From: Nitrospirota bacterium
Lineage (GTDB): Bacteria > Nitrospirota > Thermodesulfovibrionia > Thermodesulfovibrionales > JdFR-88
DNA: 64,000 nt
Reading direction: 5' to 3'
Assembly (NCBI GenBank): GCA_021825295.1
Contig: JAKAHV010000010.1
Coordinates: 1-64,000 of the forward strand
The stretch's first letter is position 1. Each line of letters starts with the position of its first letter. The translations under genes and the position numbers were made by a program. Under the pieces are notes generated by a model that ran no database searches, had not been told where the DNA came from, and saw nothing but the letters and a program-made list of their open reading frames with translations. This document shows positions 43,043 to 51,397 of this stretch, in pieces.

Positions 43043-44458
43043 TCACCTCATGGGCGAGCCGCCGCCCGGTGCGCCGGTGTTGCTGCCGCCGCCAGGTGTT
43101 CCGGTGCTGCCGCCACCGCCAGGCATACCAGTATTGCTGCCGCCTGGCGTCCCGGTATTACTTCCGCCGCTTGGTGTCCCGGTGCTGCCGCCGCCCGGTG
43201 CGCCGGTGTTGCTACCGCCGCCAGGTGTTCCGGTGCTACCGCCGCCAGGTGTTCCGGTGCTACCGCCGCCAGGCGTCCCAGTGTTGCTACCGCCTCCAGG
43301 CATGCCAGTGTTGCTGCCGCCTCCAGGCATGCCAGTGTTGCTGCCGCCGCCGGGCGTCTGTGGACTATTGGCCGGTGTTCCCATCGGGCCCATTCCCGCA
43401 TGGCTTGAGACCTGCGAGGCCGAGGCCCCGAACTGGCCCGAAGAAGCGCTGATGTTGAAGAGTTTTACGACGGCCGGCTGGCCGTTCGCCAGGGTGCCCT
43501 TCACCCCCGGCGAGGAATAATTCACCGTTATCGGGGTGCCGTCCGCGAGTGTGAGCATGAACGTATTATTCCCGGGGTTCAGGCCGGAGACCGTCCCCGT
43601 GGCGACTGCCATTACCTGGCCGGACTGGCACGTGCCGGAATCGAAATCGAAGCCAGTGCAATTTGCCATGGCCGGGACGTTTTTTGCCGCCAGCCCCATG
43701 AGCCCCTGAGAATTGGACTGTCCCATGACCGGTGTGTTTATGACAAAGGACCTGGTCCCGGTATTCATGGTTACCGTATTGTCCGTCGCGCTTGTAATCA
43801 TTCCGCTGATGCCTGCGGGGTACCCCTTTTGGTCCATCTCCTGGGCATTAAGCGGGTTTACCCTCATTGTCATGGAGCATGCGCCTCCCCCGAACCCCGT
43901 CACATTGAAGTTCTTGAGGTCGAAGTCCAGCCCGGCACGGTTGTTCTGGCCCGCGACGATGTTTACCGGGGTATTTAAATCCATGGTGCAGTTATTCCCG
44001 CTGCAGGACATCGTGTCCGGAGAGGGCTGTCCGGGGCTGAAAGCGGTGAACGAGCATGGGCCGCTTACGCCGCTTGAGTTGGTTAGCCCCACCGAATTGC
44101 TGAAGACTATCCTGACCTTGTCAAAAGAGCCGGCCGGACAGGTGGAGGTTTTTACAAGCTCCATTACGTTTGAGAGGTTTGCGAGGTCGATGTTAACCGG
44201 GCCGGAGAGCACCGTGCAGGAGTCTCCGCTTGAGGTATTAAGAAGGGTCACCGAGTTGATTACGGCCGACACCTGCCTGAAACCGGACGCATCGTCCGTC
44301 ATGAATAACCCCACGGGCGCGCTCTGGGAAACGCTGGTCCCCGGCGTGCTGGCGGCCGGAGCGCCGCCCCCTCCTCCTCCTCCGCAGCCGGCCAGCAGAA
44401 AACCTGCGCCGAACATCAAAGTCAAAACTGCCATAAACCTGGACTTGCCTGATTTCAT
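43043..44458 (-). CDS. DUF4382-type lipoprotein with Gly/Pro/Ser repeat tail
   Basis: A 471-residue lipoprotein with lipobox LLAGC and a poly-Gly stretch right after it, then a DUF4382-like domain (VGLFMTDDAS, then FRQVSAVINSVTLL) to about residue 190, a middle region of beta-rich sequence, and a C-terminal 104-residue repeat tail of (T/M/A)PGGGS(N)TG units. A GGAGG precedes ATG. Likely surface-anchored. Function unknown; the tail may be a flexible stalk or variable surface part. Confidence 0.85.
   Translation of the reverse strand: MKSGKSRFMAVLTLMFGAGFLLAGCGGGGGGGAPAASTPGTSVSQSAPVGLFMTDDASGFRQVSAVINSVTLLNTSSGDSCTVLSGPVNIDLANLSNVMELVKTSTCPAGSFDKVRIVFSNSVGLTNSSGVSGPCSFTAFSPGQPSPDTMSCSGNNCTMDLNTPVNIVAGQNNRAGLDFDLKNFNVTGFGGGACSMTMRVNPLNAQEMDQKGYPAGISGMITSATDNTVTMNTGTRSFVINTPVMGQSNSQGLMGLAAKNVPAMANCTGFDFDSGTCQSGQVMAVATGTVSGLNPGNNTFMLTLADGTPITVNYSSPGVKGTLANGQPAVVKLFNISASSGQFGASASQVSSHAGMGPMGTPANSPQTPGGGSNTGMPGGGSNTGMPGGGSNTGTPGGGSTGTPGGGSTGTPGGGSNTGAPGGGSTGTPSGGSNTGTPGGSNTGMPGGGGSTGTPGGGSNTGAPGGGSPMR
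43046..43357. repeat. coding tandem repeat, PGGGS(N)TG units
   Basis: About 12 units of 7-9 codons (PGGGSNTGx or PGGGSTGx) with some short variants (PSGGS, PGGS). Length and codon pattern suggest slippage or unequal crossover, so unit number is probably variable between strains. Confidence 0.85.
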
Positions 44459-44767
44459 GGTTTTTTTCCTCCTGGTGAGTCGCTACTTTCCAAAATGGAA
44501 ATCCGCCGAATTGGAAATTTGAATGGATAGCGGGTGGATATGATTCGGGTAATACATTGGCTTATTAAAAAATCCTGATCTTTGAATACGGTTACGCAGC
44601 TATTGGGATGAAGCGGGGTCTCTGCTTTACTGCATCCGCATAATATATTCTTTCATGAATAAATTTACTTGTCAATAAATTTATTATCGGTAGTCTTGCC
44701 TTTTTTGAGATCTTGGCGGGGCGCGCACTAATGCAAAAGGTGGCCCGGAGGGTTTAAAATAAGACAG
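44459..44767. promoter_or_regulatory. divergent promoter region
   Basis: A 309-base AT-rich gap between the divergent lipoprotein and aminopeptidase genes. On the minus strand TTGACA lies at 44675-44670, with GAATAT-like hexamers about 19 bases on. On the plus strand TAAAAT at 44755-44760 is 7 bases before TTG 44768. The motif AATAAATTTA occurs twice near 44658-44686. No gene. Confidence 0.4.
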
Positions 44768-45919
44768 TTGCAAGTGAAAAGCCGAATGCGGATAGATATC
44801 GGGGCGCTGGAAAACATATATCTTCTGAACCTCGGGATTACCCCAAGAGAGCGGGTGCTCGTTTTTACAGACAAGGTTTCGAAGAAAGAGGGGAAGCTGC
44901 CGCGGGAGGAGCTTGAAAGAAGGGCCGGCCTGCGGAGGATTGGGCGGGCCGCGGCGCGGGCCGGGCTCGGTCTTGCAAAAGAGGTGATCTACAGGGAATA
45001 CGCCGCGACGGGGACCCACGCCGTCGAGCCGCCAAAGGCCGTATGGGAGGCCGCCTTCGGCGCCGAATGCATAGCCGGGCTCTCCGCAAGAGGTCTTTTA
45101 AGGGAGATCATCAAGAAGAGGGTTTCGGAGGAGGGGCAGGGCCTGGCAGGCAGGATTATCAGGAAATACTCGGGGGACGCGGTCGACGCGGTCATAGCCC
45201 TCTCCAATTATTCCACCACCCACACCATCTTCAGAAAACTGCTCACCATGTTGGGCGCGCGTTATGCCAGCATGCCCCTTTTCGATTACTCGATGCTCTC
45301 CGGCCCAATGAGCGTTGATTACCGGGAGCTTAAGAGGCTCACTGCCGCAGTCGCAAGGGCCATAAGAGGGGCCGGCTGGCTTGAGATCGCCTCCGGAAAC
45401 GGCACCAGGCTCCTCTTCAGGACGGGCGGCAGGAGGGCATGGCAGGACAACGGAGACTACAGGAAACCCGGGGCCGCGGGCAACCTGCCTGCCGGGGAGG
45501 TCTATCTTGCGCCGCTCGAGGGCACTGCCAGCGGCAGGCTTGTTCTCGAATGGGCGCCAACCAGGAAACTCGAATCCCCCGTGACGCTTGTAGTGAGGCG
45601 GGGGCTTGTGACGGAGGTGCTGGGCACGGAGCCCTTCGCGGACGGGCTCCGGCGCAGGATTGCCTCGTGCCCGGAGTGCGCCAACATCGCGGAGCTGGGG
45701 ATAGGCACGAACAGCCTGGCCAAAAGGCCGGACAATATCCTGGAGTCCGAGAAGATACTGGGCACGGTCCATGTGGCCCTCGGCGACAACCACACCTTCG
45801 GTGGCCGCGTGCGGGCCCCTTTCCATCAGGATTTCGTCTTCTTTTCCCCCACGCTGAAGGCGCTGGACGGCGGCAAAAAGGTCAAAAGCGTGATAATGAG
45901 GAAGGGGAAGCTTGTCTGA
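44768..45919 (+). CDS. M29-family aminopeptidase (thermophilic-type)
   Basis: A 383-residue metallo-aminopeptidase. The metal-site blocks of M29 are present: NLPAGEVYLAP, AELGIGTN, LGTVHVALGDNHTFGG and HQDFVF. An N-terminal helical domain of about 190 residues precedes them. Cleaves N-terminal residues off peptides in the cytoplasm. TTG at 44768 lies 7 bases after TAAAAT; ATG at 44786 is the alternative start (MRIDIGALEN). Confidence 0.85.
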   Translation: MQVKSRMRIDIGALENIYLLNLGITPRERVLVFTDKVSKKEGKLPREELERRAGLRRIGRAAARAGLGLAKEVIYREYAATGTHAVEPPKAVWEAAFGAECIAGLSARGLLREIIKKRVSEEGQGLAGRIIRKYSGDAVDAVIALSNYSTTHTIFRKLLTMLGARYASMPLFDYSMLSGPMSVDYRELKRLTAAVARAIRGAGWLEIASGNGTRLLFRTGGRRAWQDNGDYRKPGAAGNLPAGEVYLAPLEGTASGRLVLEWAPTRKLESPVTLVVRRGLVTEVLGTEPFADGLRRRIASCPECANIAELGIGTNSLAKRPDNILESEKILGTVHVALGDNHTFGGRVRAPFHQDFVFFSPTLKALDGGKKVKSVIMRKGKLV

Positions 45920-46244
45920 AGCGATAGCCGTATTCATAACGGCTGGCAGCGAGGAAGAGGCCGCCCGGATTGCCGGGGCGCTGGTAGGCGAATCCCTGGC
46001 CGGCTGCGTGAACATTATACGGGGCATAAGGTCAATATACTCGTGGCAGGGCAGGATCGAGGACGAGACGGAGAGCCTTCTTGTCGTAAAGACCCGGCGG
46101 GACCTCTTTGAGGACATCTGCCGGAGGGTAAGGCAGCTCCACAGCTATCAGGTGCCGGAGGTAATCGCCCTGCCCGTGACCGCCGGCCTGCCCGAATACA
46201 TTTCCTGGCTTGAGGATGTCACCAGAGGCGGCCAGAAGGCCTGA
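45912..46244 (+). CDS. cutA: CutA1 divalent-ion tolerance protein
   Basis: A 110-residue CutA1 trimer subunit: VFITAGSEEEAARIAGALVGE, then CVNII, IYSWQGRIEDETES and HSYQVPEVIALP are diagnostic. Function in metal tolerance is uncertain. TTG start overlapping the aminopeptidase by 8 bases; it overlaps the next gene by about 29 bases. The family usually assembles into a very stable trimer. Confidence 0.93.
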   Translation: MSEAIAVFITAGSEEEAARIAGALVGESLAGCVNIIRGIRSIYSWQGRIEDETESLLVVKTRRDLFEDICRRVRQLHSYQVPEVIALPVTAGLPEYISWLEDVTRGGQKA

Positions 46245-47214
46245 GGAAAAGGGGTTTGTCGCAAAAAACGCGGCCGAGGCCCGCGCGCTTCAGCGGAGCC
46301 TGGCGGGTAGGGTAAGGATTGTCCCTCTCACGAAGAAGCCCCGTCTTGTGGCCGGGGCGGACGCCGCGTTTCTGGGCGACCTGGTGCTTGCCGTGGCCTG
46401 CCTGTTTACCTATCCGGAGATGGAACTGATCGACATCGAGACGGTGATCATGAAAACAGCGTTTCCCTACATCCCCGGACTGCTTGGGTTTCGCGAGGGC
46501 CCGGCCGTGGTCCGGGCGGTGAGGGGGCTTAAGAAAAGGCCCGATCTGCTCTTCATCGACGGACAGGGGATTGCGCATCCGGCGAGGATGGGGATCGCCT
46601 CTCATGCCGGACTCCTGCTGGGCATCCCCACTATCGGGTGCGCCAAATCGAGGCTTGTGGGCGAGCACGGCGAGCCGGGCAGGAAGAGAGGGGCGAGGGC
46701 CCCGCTTTTCCATAAAGGTCAACTGGTGGGGACCGTCCTTCGGACGAAGGACGGCGTGAGGCCGGTGTTTATCTCGCCGGGCCACAGGATAGATTTTGAG
46801 GGTGCGGTGGAGATGGCGCTTTCGTGCGGCAGGGGTTTTAGAATACCCGAGCCCACGAGGGTGGCCGACATTGAAACTAAAAAACTTAAAAGGGCCATGG
46901 AAGAACAAAAGAGACAGAGATACACGGAAGCCATTTGTAAAGGGCACTGCCCTTATTACAGACCGGACAAGGCGGACCGCAAATGCGGGGCCTACCTTTT
47001 CCTCACCGGAGTCCTGACCCCAAAAGAGATAAAAGACGCCGTGCCGGCGGAGGGGACCGGGTTTGGGGCATCTGGCCGGGACGCGGCCATAAGGAAGCTT
47101 GCCTGCGACAGGTGCCGGTTCCTCACAACCTGGTGCCCGTATAGGACGGGAAGAGACCCAAAGGGAAAGCCCTGCGGCGGATATCTGGTTATCGAACGGC
47201 TCCTCAGCAGGTGA
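46216..47214 (+). CDS. nfi: endonuclease V with Cys-rich C-terminal extension
   Basis: A protein of 332 residues. The first about 215 form endonuclease V, which cuts next to deoxyinosine: Asp in AGADAAF, Glu in FREGP, Asp in FIDGQG, then AHPARMGIASHAG and the CAKSRL Lys. After about residue 235 comes an added 90-residue domain with seven Cys (pattern C-x3-C-x11-C, then C-x2-C-x6-C-x12-C), probably a metal or Fe-S site. This extension is not part of the usual 220-residue enzyme. ATG at 46216 or TTG at 46210. Confidence 0.85.
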   Translation: MSPEAARRPEEKGFVAKNAAEARALQRSLAGRVRIVPLTKKPRLVAGADAAFLGDLVLAVACLFTYPEMELIDIETVIMKTAFPYIPGLLGFREGPAVVRAVRGLKKRPDLLFIDGQGIAHPARMGIASHAGLLLGIPTIGCAKSRLVGEHGEPGRKRGARAPLFHKGQLVGTVLRTKDGVRPVFISPGHRIDFEGAVEMALSCGRGFRIPEPTRVADIETKKLKRAMEEQKRQRYTEAICKGHCPYYRPDKADRKCGAYLFLTGVLTPKEIKDAVPAEGTGFGASGRDAAIRKLACDRCRFLTTWCPYRTGRDPKGKPCGGYLVIERLLSR

Positions 47215-47548
47215 GGTGGAGGGCGGCCACCGCCTTTTTGCCTCTTTCCCCCTGCCGGTTAAATAGTTGCACGGCCTCGGCCGTTTTTAGGGCATGCACC
47301 TCTACGCCCTTTTCGCGAAGGGCATCGAGCACGCTCTTTGATACCTGCATGACCCCGTCATGGCCGGTGCCGATTATCAGGACCTCGGGGGGATCTTTCA
47401 GGATGCCGGAGATGTCCTCCGGCTGCAGCAGGTGTCCTTCCCTGCGCCACCAGGACCCCTCGACCCTGTCGGGATAGATGATCAGGTCTCCTGTGTAGGA
47501 CTTTCCGTCAACGGTTATCTTGCCGAACGTGTATCCCGTTATCTCCAT
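47204..47548 (-). CDS. Mth938-like domain protein
   Basis: A 114-residue single-domain protein of the Mth938/NDUFAF3 family (DUF498): ITVDGKSYTGDLIIYPD, then PPEVLIIGTGHDGVMQVS and a late Leu/Asn-rich end. Oligomeric Rossmann-like fold of unknown role in bacteria. Its 3' end overlaps the convergent nfi by 11 bases. Confidence 0.87.
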   Translation of the reverse strand: MEITGYTFGKITVDGKSYTGDLIIYPDRVEGSWWRREGHLLQPEDISGILKDPPEVLIIGTGHDGVMQVSKSVLDALREKGVEVHALKTAEAVQLFNRQGERGKKAVAALHLTC

Positions 47549-47668
47549 AACCAGATTTTAGCGCATGCGCACCGGATGTGAAACCGGAATTTTTATCTGT
47601 CCGGAACCTCTACGGCCCGTATGCCATGATTTCACCTCTTGCAGCCGGAAGCGATTTTGAGATAGGTT

Positions 47669-48130
47669 CTAGCCTTTTGTCCCGGCCGCTCCTCCCTGCG
47701 GCATTACTGGGCAGAGTTTCAGCGCATCCGGAGCGATGAGATTTTGGGAGGCCCCCGCCGGCAGAACCCTTTCGGCCAGGCGCAGCATGTCCAGGACTGT
47801 AAAGGGTTTAATCATTACGCCGGCGGCCCCGTGCCTTGCAATCAGATGGTCCGCGTCTTCCCGGTGGGTCAGCATTACTACGGACTTCGCATCCGGACGG
47901 CATCTGCCGACCGCCTCCAGCAGCTCGGCCATGCCAGTGTCCGGCAGGTACTCGTTTATGAATACGAGATCATACGGCTTTTTTGAAAGCTCGCTTATTG
48001 CCGCCACTCCGGAAGCCGTCATCCTTAGGGAATGCCGCTTCTCGAAAAGCCGGGAAAAATAATAACGGATAAAAGAGTTTTCAGCGGCAAGGAGTATGGA
48101 AAGCCCCTCCTCACGCTTCATCCCCTTCAC
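47669..48130 (-). CDS. degenerate receiver-domain protein
   Basis: A 153-residue receiver-like domain in which the phospho-acceptor Asp is replaced by Asn (LVFINEYLPD) and the acidic pair by Glu-Asn (LLAAENS). The switch Thr (VVMLTHRED) and Lys (MIKPF) remain. It therefore cannot be phosphorylated the usual way, and is probably a pseudo-receiver that works by binding. GTG start with a GGGAGGGG upstream. No output domain or partner in sight. Confidence 0.8.
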   Translation of the reverse strand: MKGMKREEGLSILLAAENSFIRYYFSRLFEKRHSLRMTASGVAAISELSKKPYDLVFINEYLPDTGMAELLEAVGRCRPDAKSVVMLTHREDADHLIARHGAAGVMIKPFTVLDMLRLAERVLPAGASQNLIAPDALKLCPVMPQGGAAGTKG

Positions 48131-48237
48131 GCTCTGCCCCTCCCTTCAAGCCTCTATAGTTTTTGCGTGCAACTAATATACAACATTGGGAAATAAAAAT
48201 ACAATTACAGGTAGTATGAAGAGGTGGGGAAATGCAA

Positions 48238-48269
48238 GCGGGGGAGGCCGCGATCACGGCCTCCCCCGC
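48238..48269 (-). terminator. strong 13-bp hairpin terminator candidate
   Basis: GCGGGGGAGGCCG and CGGCCTCCCCCGC pair perfectly around CGATCA, 29 bases past the stop of the ferritin-like gene. The T-tract after it on the minus strand is short, so it may partly depend on other signals; it also blocks read-through from the other side. Confidence 0.6.
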
Positions 48270-48297
48270 GGGGCATCTGCTTTTTGAAAACTGCGGG

Positions 48298-48750
48298 CTA
48301 CGTGACGAAGATGGTCGCCCTCTTCAGCATGACCTCGTTTAAATCTCCAAGGAGCCTGTGGTGCTTGGCCTCGTCCGCCAGAAGGAGCGTGAGGATGTAG
48401 CGGGTCACGAAGAGCTCGCTTTGTTCTAGCGCCTTTGACGCAAGGTCGACCGACTTGCCCTCCGCCTCTATGTGCCTCTGGAGCTCCTTTGAGAGGGGTG
48501 CCAGTTCGTCCGGCGTGAGGCTCAGGTTTTTCTTTGTCAGCCCGTCTATGAGGAGCTGCTGCATCAGCTTGTGCTTTTCGGAATCCATCCTTATCATCTG
48601 CATGATCATCCGGACTATGGGGTTTTCGCTTTTGGCCGCCAGCTCCTCGGAGTTCCGGACGGTTTCATCTTCCAGCTTCATCCACTCCTTTATGGTGTTT
48701 ATGAAGTCTTCCGACATCTCCAGGGGTCTCTTCGCGGTTTTTACTTCCAT
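48298..48750 (-). CDS. ferritin-like helical protein
   Basis: A 150-residue all-helical protein with repeated acidic/His pairs (LEDETVRNSEEL; ADEAKHHRLLGDL) of the kind that make a di-iron or ferritin-like four-helix bundle. ATG at 48750 is decided by GGGGGGAG 6 bases before it and lies within the last codons of sodB. A longer frame that reads back into sodB is not credible. It would store iron or handle peroxide along with SOD; the metal ligands are not firmly assigned. Confidence 0.75.
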   Translation of the reverse strand: MEVKTAKRPLEMSEDFINTIKEWMKLEDETVRNSEELAAKSENPIVRMIMQMIRMDSEKHKLMQQLLIDGLTKKNLSLTPDELAPLSKELQRHIEAEGKSVDLASKALEQSELFVTRYILTLLLADEAKHHRLLGDLNEVMLKRATIFVT

Positions 48751-49349
48751 GCCTTGCTCCCCCCGGAGAGCCTCTGTTCCGCGGCCTGCCAGTTGATGTT
48801 CCGGGAGAAGGCCTCGATATAGTCTTTCCGGTTCAGGCCGTAGTCGAGCATGAAGGCGTGCTCCCAGACGTCCATGACGAGCAGCAGCCGGCAGCCTGAG
48901 GGATGGGAGATGTGGTGCTCGCCGATCCAGAAATTGAGGAGCCGGTTGGTGTTCGGGTCCAGGTAGAGGCCCGCCCAGCCTACCCCCCTTATCATCCCCG
49001 TGGCCTTGAAGGACTTCTGCCAGGAATCGACGCTGCCGAAATCCTCCGATATCTTCTTCGCCAGCGGCCCGCCCTTGTCGATCTTTCCGTCGCCTCCAAG
49101 GGATTCGAAGTAATACTCGTGCAGGCGCATGCCGTTCCACTCGAAGCCGAGCCTCCTGTTTAGCTCGGCGAATCTGGGGTCCGCCCCGTCCTGGGGCAGC
49201 TCCGCTATCTGCTCCAGCAGCTTGTTTGCGTTGCTCACATAGCCCTGGTAGAGCTTGAAGTGGTTGTTTAGAAGCCCCTCGGAAAACCCCTCCATCCCGA
49301 TTAAATCCGAATAGTCCTTTGTCTCATACGCCATCGTTTTTACGGGCAT
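48741..49349 (-). CDS. sodB: Fe/Mn superoxide dismutase
   Basis: A 202-residue SOD of the Fe/Mn fold. Metal ligands H30, H77, D160 and H164 are in place (LHEYYF and VMDVWEHAF). Cytoplasmic; it removes superoxide that forms when this anaerobe meets oxygen. AAGGAGG before ATG. Operon with the ferritin-like gene behind it (10-base overlap). Fe or Mn use cannot be decided by eye. Confidence 0.95.
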   Translation of the reverse strand: MPVKTMAYETKDYSDLIGMEGFSEGLLNNHFKLYQGYVSNANKLLEQIAELPQDGADPRFAELNRRLGFEWNGMRLHEYYFESLGGDGKIDKGGPLAKKISEDFGSVDSWQKSFKATGMIRGVGWAGLYLDPNTNRLLNFWIGEHHISHPSGCRLLLVMDVWEHAFMLDYGLNRKDYIEAFSRNINWQAAEQRLSGGSKAWK

Positions 49350-49390
49350 GACGTGCTACCTCCTTGATTTGATTTTTGGGCCCGGTTTCC

Positions 49391-49915
49391 TTAAGCGACC
49401 CGGACCAGCAGTTTTTCCGCCTCCTTCATGGCCCGCTCGTAATCGGGCTCTTCTGTCTGCTCCTGCACCACCTGGAAATAGCTGATGGTCTCGTCCTTGT
49501 CGATGATTATGACCGATCGGGCCAGAAGCCTCATCTCGTCAATGAGCAGCCCGTAGGCCCTCCCGAAGGAGGCGTCCCTGTGGTCGGACAGGACGACTGT
49601 CCGCTCTATGGACTCCTCTTTCATGAACCGGGCGATGGCAAACGGCAGGTCCATGCTTATATTGAGCACGGCGACATCCTGGCCCAGTTTTGCCGCCTCC
49701 TCGTTGAACCTCACGAGTTGCTTGTGGCAGACGGGGGTGTCCACGGACAAGACCACGCTGATGACCTTTACCTTCCCCTTGAAATCTCCCAGGGAGACCT
49801 CGTGCAGATTATGGTCGAGCGCGTGGAAGTCCGGGGCCTTCTGGCCGGTCCGCGGCCTGCTCCCCAGGAGTGTGACGGGATTGCCTTTGAAAGCGATGTT
49901 TTCCTTTGCCATCAA
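49391..49915 (-). CDS. tpx: thiol peroxidase Tpx, 1-Cys form
   Basis: A 174-residue peroxiredoxin of the Tpx class, with the peroxidatic C63 in SVDTPVCHK and the class hallmark MDLPFAIARF. The resolving Cys that normally follows (RFC) is Met (RFMKEE, M98), and no other Cys exists in the protein. It therefore must be recycled by an external thiol. It lies between sodB and the CBS gene, all on one strand. Confidence 0.92.
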   Translation of the reverse strand: MMAKENIAFKGNPVTLLGSRPRTGQKAPDFHALDHNLHEVSLGDFKGKVKVISVVLSVDTPVCHKQLVRFNEEAAKLGQDVAVLNISMDLPFAIARFMKEESIERTVVLSDHRDASFGRAYGLLIDEMRLLARSVIIIDKDETISYFQVVQEQTEEPDYERAMKEAEKLLVRVA

Positions 49916-49952
49916 GAACTCCTCTTCAGATTTTCTGTTTTTTTGCGCGTCC

Positions 49953-50405
49953 TCAGGCCCTCTTCTGGAACTCGTGCTCCGGCCAGAAATTCCTCTCGGC
50001 CACGGCGCTAATGATGTTTTTCCTCGCGATTATCCCGACGAGCTGCCGGTTCTTTTCGTCCTTCACTACGGGCAGGATGGAGAGTTTCTCGTTGTACATG
50101 ATCTCCAGCACTTTGTCGACCGGCGTGTCCTGGGCTACGCAGTGCGGCTCGTTGCAGACGCCCTCGTGCTCCATGTGGCCGCAGCCCATGATGCTCTCCG
50201 CGCTGAACTCGTGTACCGTCCGGTTGTTCATGAGCGCATCGAATACGTCATACTCGGTGACGATGCCTATGACCTGATCGTTCTCGTTGACGACCGGCAG
50301 CCCCGGGTACGAGCACAGGAGCTTGTTCACCAGGGACTGGCCCGGCTCCTTCTGGGGCAGGCTCAGCCTTGGATGCATGATGTCTTTCGCTGTCATCGCT
50401 GTCAT
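49953..50405 (-). CDS. CBS-domain pair protein
   Basis: A protein of about 150 residues with two CBS motifs (LPVVNENDQVIGIVTEYDVFDAL, shown as split blocks: PVVNENDQVIGIV and TEYDVFDAL; second: LPVVKDEKNRQLVGIIARKNI), a ligand-binding pair for nucleotides such as AMP. A CGHMEHEGVCNEPHC insert in the linker adds Cys and His that might bind a metal. ATG at 50405 is decided by GGAGG 8 bases up. It is 37 bases upstream of tpx and probably co-transcribed. Confidence 0.85.
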   Translation of the reverse strand: MTAMTAKDIMHPRLSLPQKEPGQSLVNKLLCSYPGLPVVNENDQVIGIVTEYDVFDALMNNRTVHEFSAESIMGCGHMEHEGVCNEPHCVAQDTPVDKVLEIMYNEKLSILPVVKDEKNRQLVGIIARKNIISAVAERNFWPEHEFQKRA

Positions 50406-50435
50406 GTTTTTGTCCTCCGTTTGCCAGGATTTCAT

Positions 50436-50681
50436 AATGGTTGGGATGCTATCGCAGATTGCGGGGTCCGGATATGGTCTTGCTCATATTTCTCTCTCTG
50501 TTAAAAACTATCACATCGGGGGCCGATGTCAAGCGGGGGGTGTGCAGGCCCGTTGCCGGCGCTTGCCCGGTCCTTCCCGCATGTTATCATTGAAGAGGAC
50601 CGGGGCGTTTCATGCCGGCCGCGGGGCCTCGGGGATTTTTCTCGAAATATGCGTTATATGGGAAGGCGGGGTTAAAGGACA
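50436..50681. other. divergent intergenic region
   Basis: No gene. It holds the promoters of the CBS-tpx-sod operon (minus) and of the HEAT-like gene (plus), but I cannot place hexamers with confidence. Confidence 0.3.
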
Positions 50682-51329
50682 ATGGATGCCATGAACAGGC
50701 AAAAGGCAATAGAGTACCTGCTTGCCGGCGATTTCAAAGGGCTCCTTGCGGAGGGCGGCAATGGCAAAGGGCTTCTCCGGTTCCTCATATCGCTTACGTA
50801 CGATAAAAGCCAGCTTGTCTGCTGGAGGGCCATAGAGGCCGTGGGGATGCTGTCAGCGGGCATGAAGCAGTCCAAGGCCCTTGACGCAATTGACAGGCTC
50901 TTTACGATGATGCGGGATGAATCCGGCGGCAACCCCTGGAGCGCCCCCGAGATGATAGGGGAGATAATAAGGCATAACCCGGAGGCTTTTTCAGACCTGG
51001 TGCCGGTGCTCGTCTCCTTCCGTGACGAGCGCATGTTCGCGCCGGGCATCCTGCGCGCCCTTGCCCTCCTTGCCCTGGTCAGCCCGGAGCTTGTAATGCC
51101 CTACCGGGAGCTTGCCTTTCTCTGCCTGCACAGCGAGGATGCGGCCTTGAGGGCAAACGCACTGCTTGTCATGAAGAACCTGAGGGACGACACCTACGCG
51201 CCCTCCATCGCGGCCTTGGCCGGCGATGGGGCCGCAGTCGATTATTACGACGGGGGGCGCCTGTCCAAAAAAACGGTCGGCGAGCTTGCCAGGGAGGCCC
51301 TGGAGGCGCTTGGCCCGGCGCGGGGCTGA
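50682..51329 (+). CDS. HEAT-repeat-like conserved protein (DVU0298-type)
   Basis: A 215-residue all-helical protein with HEAT-like repeats (WRAIEAVGML; ALRANALLVMKNL). It resembles the DVU0298-type conserved protein that I associate with sulfate reducers, though the match is from memory of motifs. AAAGGAC precedes ATG. Probably a scaffold or binding protein. No enzyme motif. Confidence 0.65.
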   Translation: MDAMNRQKAIEYLLAGDFKGLLAEGGNGKGLLRFLISLTYDKSQLVCWRAIEAVGMLSAGMKQSKALDAIDRLFTMMRDESGGNPWSAPEMIGEIIRHNPEAFSDLVPVLVSFRDERMFAPGILRALALLALVSPELVMPYRELAFLCLHSEDAALRANALLVMKNLRDDTYAPSIAALAGDGAAVDYYDGGRLSKKTVGELAREALEALGPARG

Positions 51330-51346
51330 AGGGCGGTGTTGATTTT

Positions 51347-51376
51347 TTGACCCAAAAAAAGTTTTAATAATTAAAC
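51347..51376 (+). promoter_or_regulatory. promoter candidate of the merR-like gene
   Basis: TTGACC at 51347-51352 is followed by TAATTA 15 bases on or TTAAAC 18 bases on, in an AT-rich window between two genes. The spacing is not decisive. Confidence 0.35.
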
Positions 51377-51397
51377 TCAGCATTCTTAAGAGACTTA

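Noticed and set aside
43046-43357. possible CRISPR array
   Set aside because: The repeats are in frame, of 21-27 bases without unique spacers, and encode the lipoprotein tail.
42151-43452. 433-codon frame with Cys-Cys-Arg repeats at its end
   Set aside because: The repeats are the reverse-strand reading of the lipoprotein's PGGGS tail; not a real Cys-rich protein.
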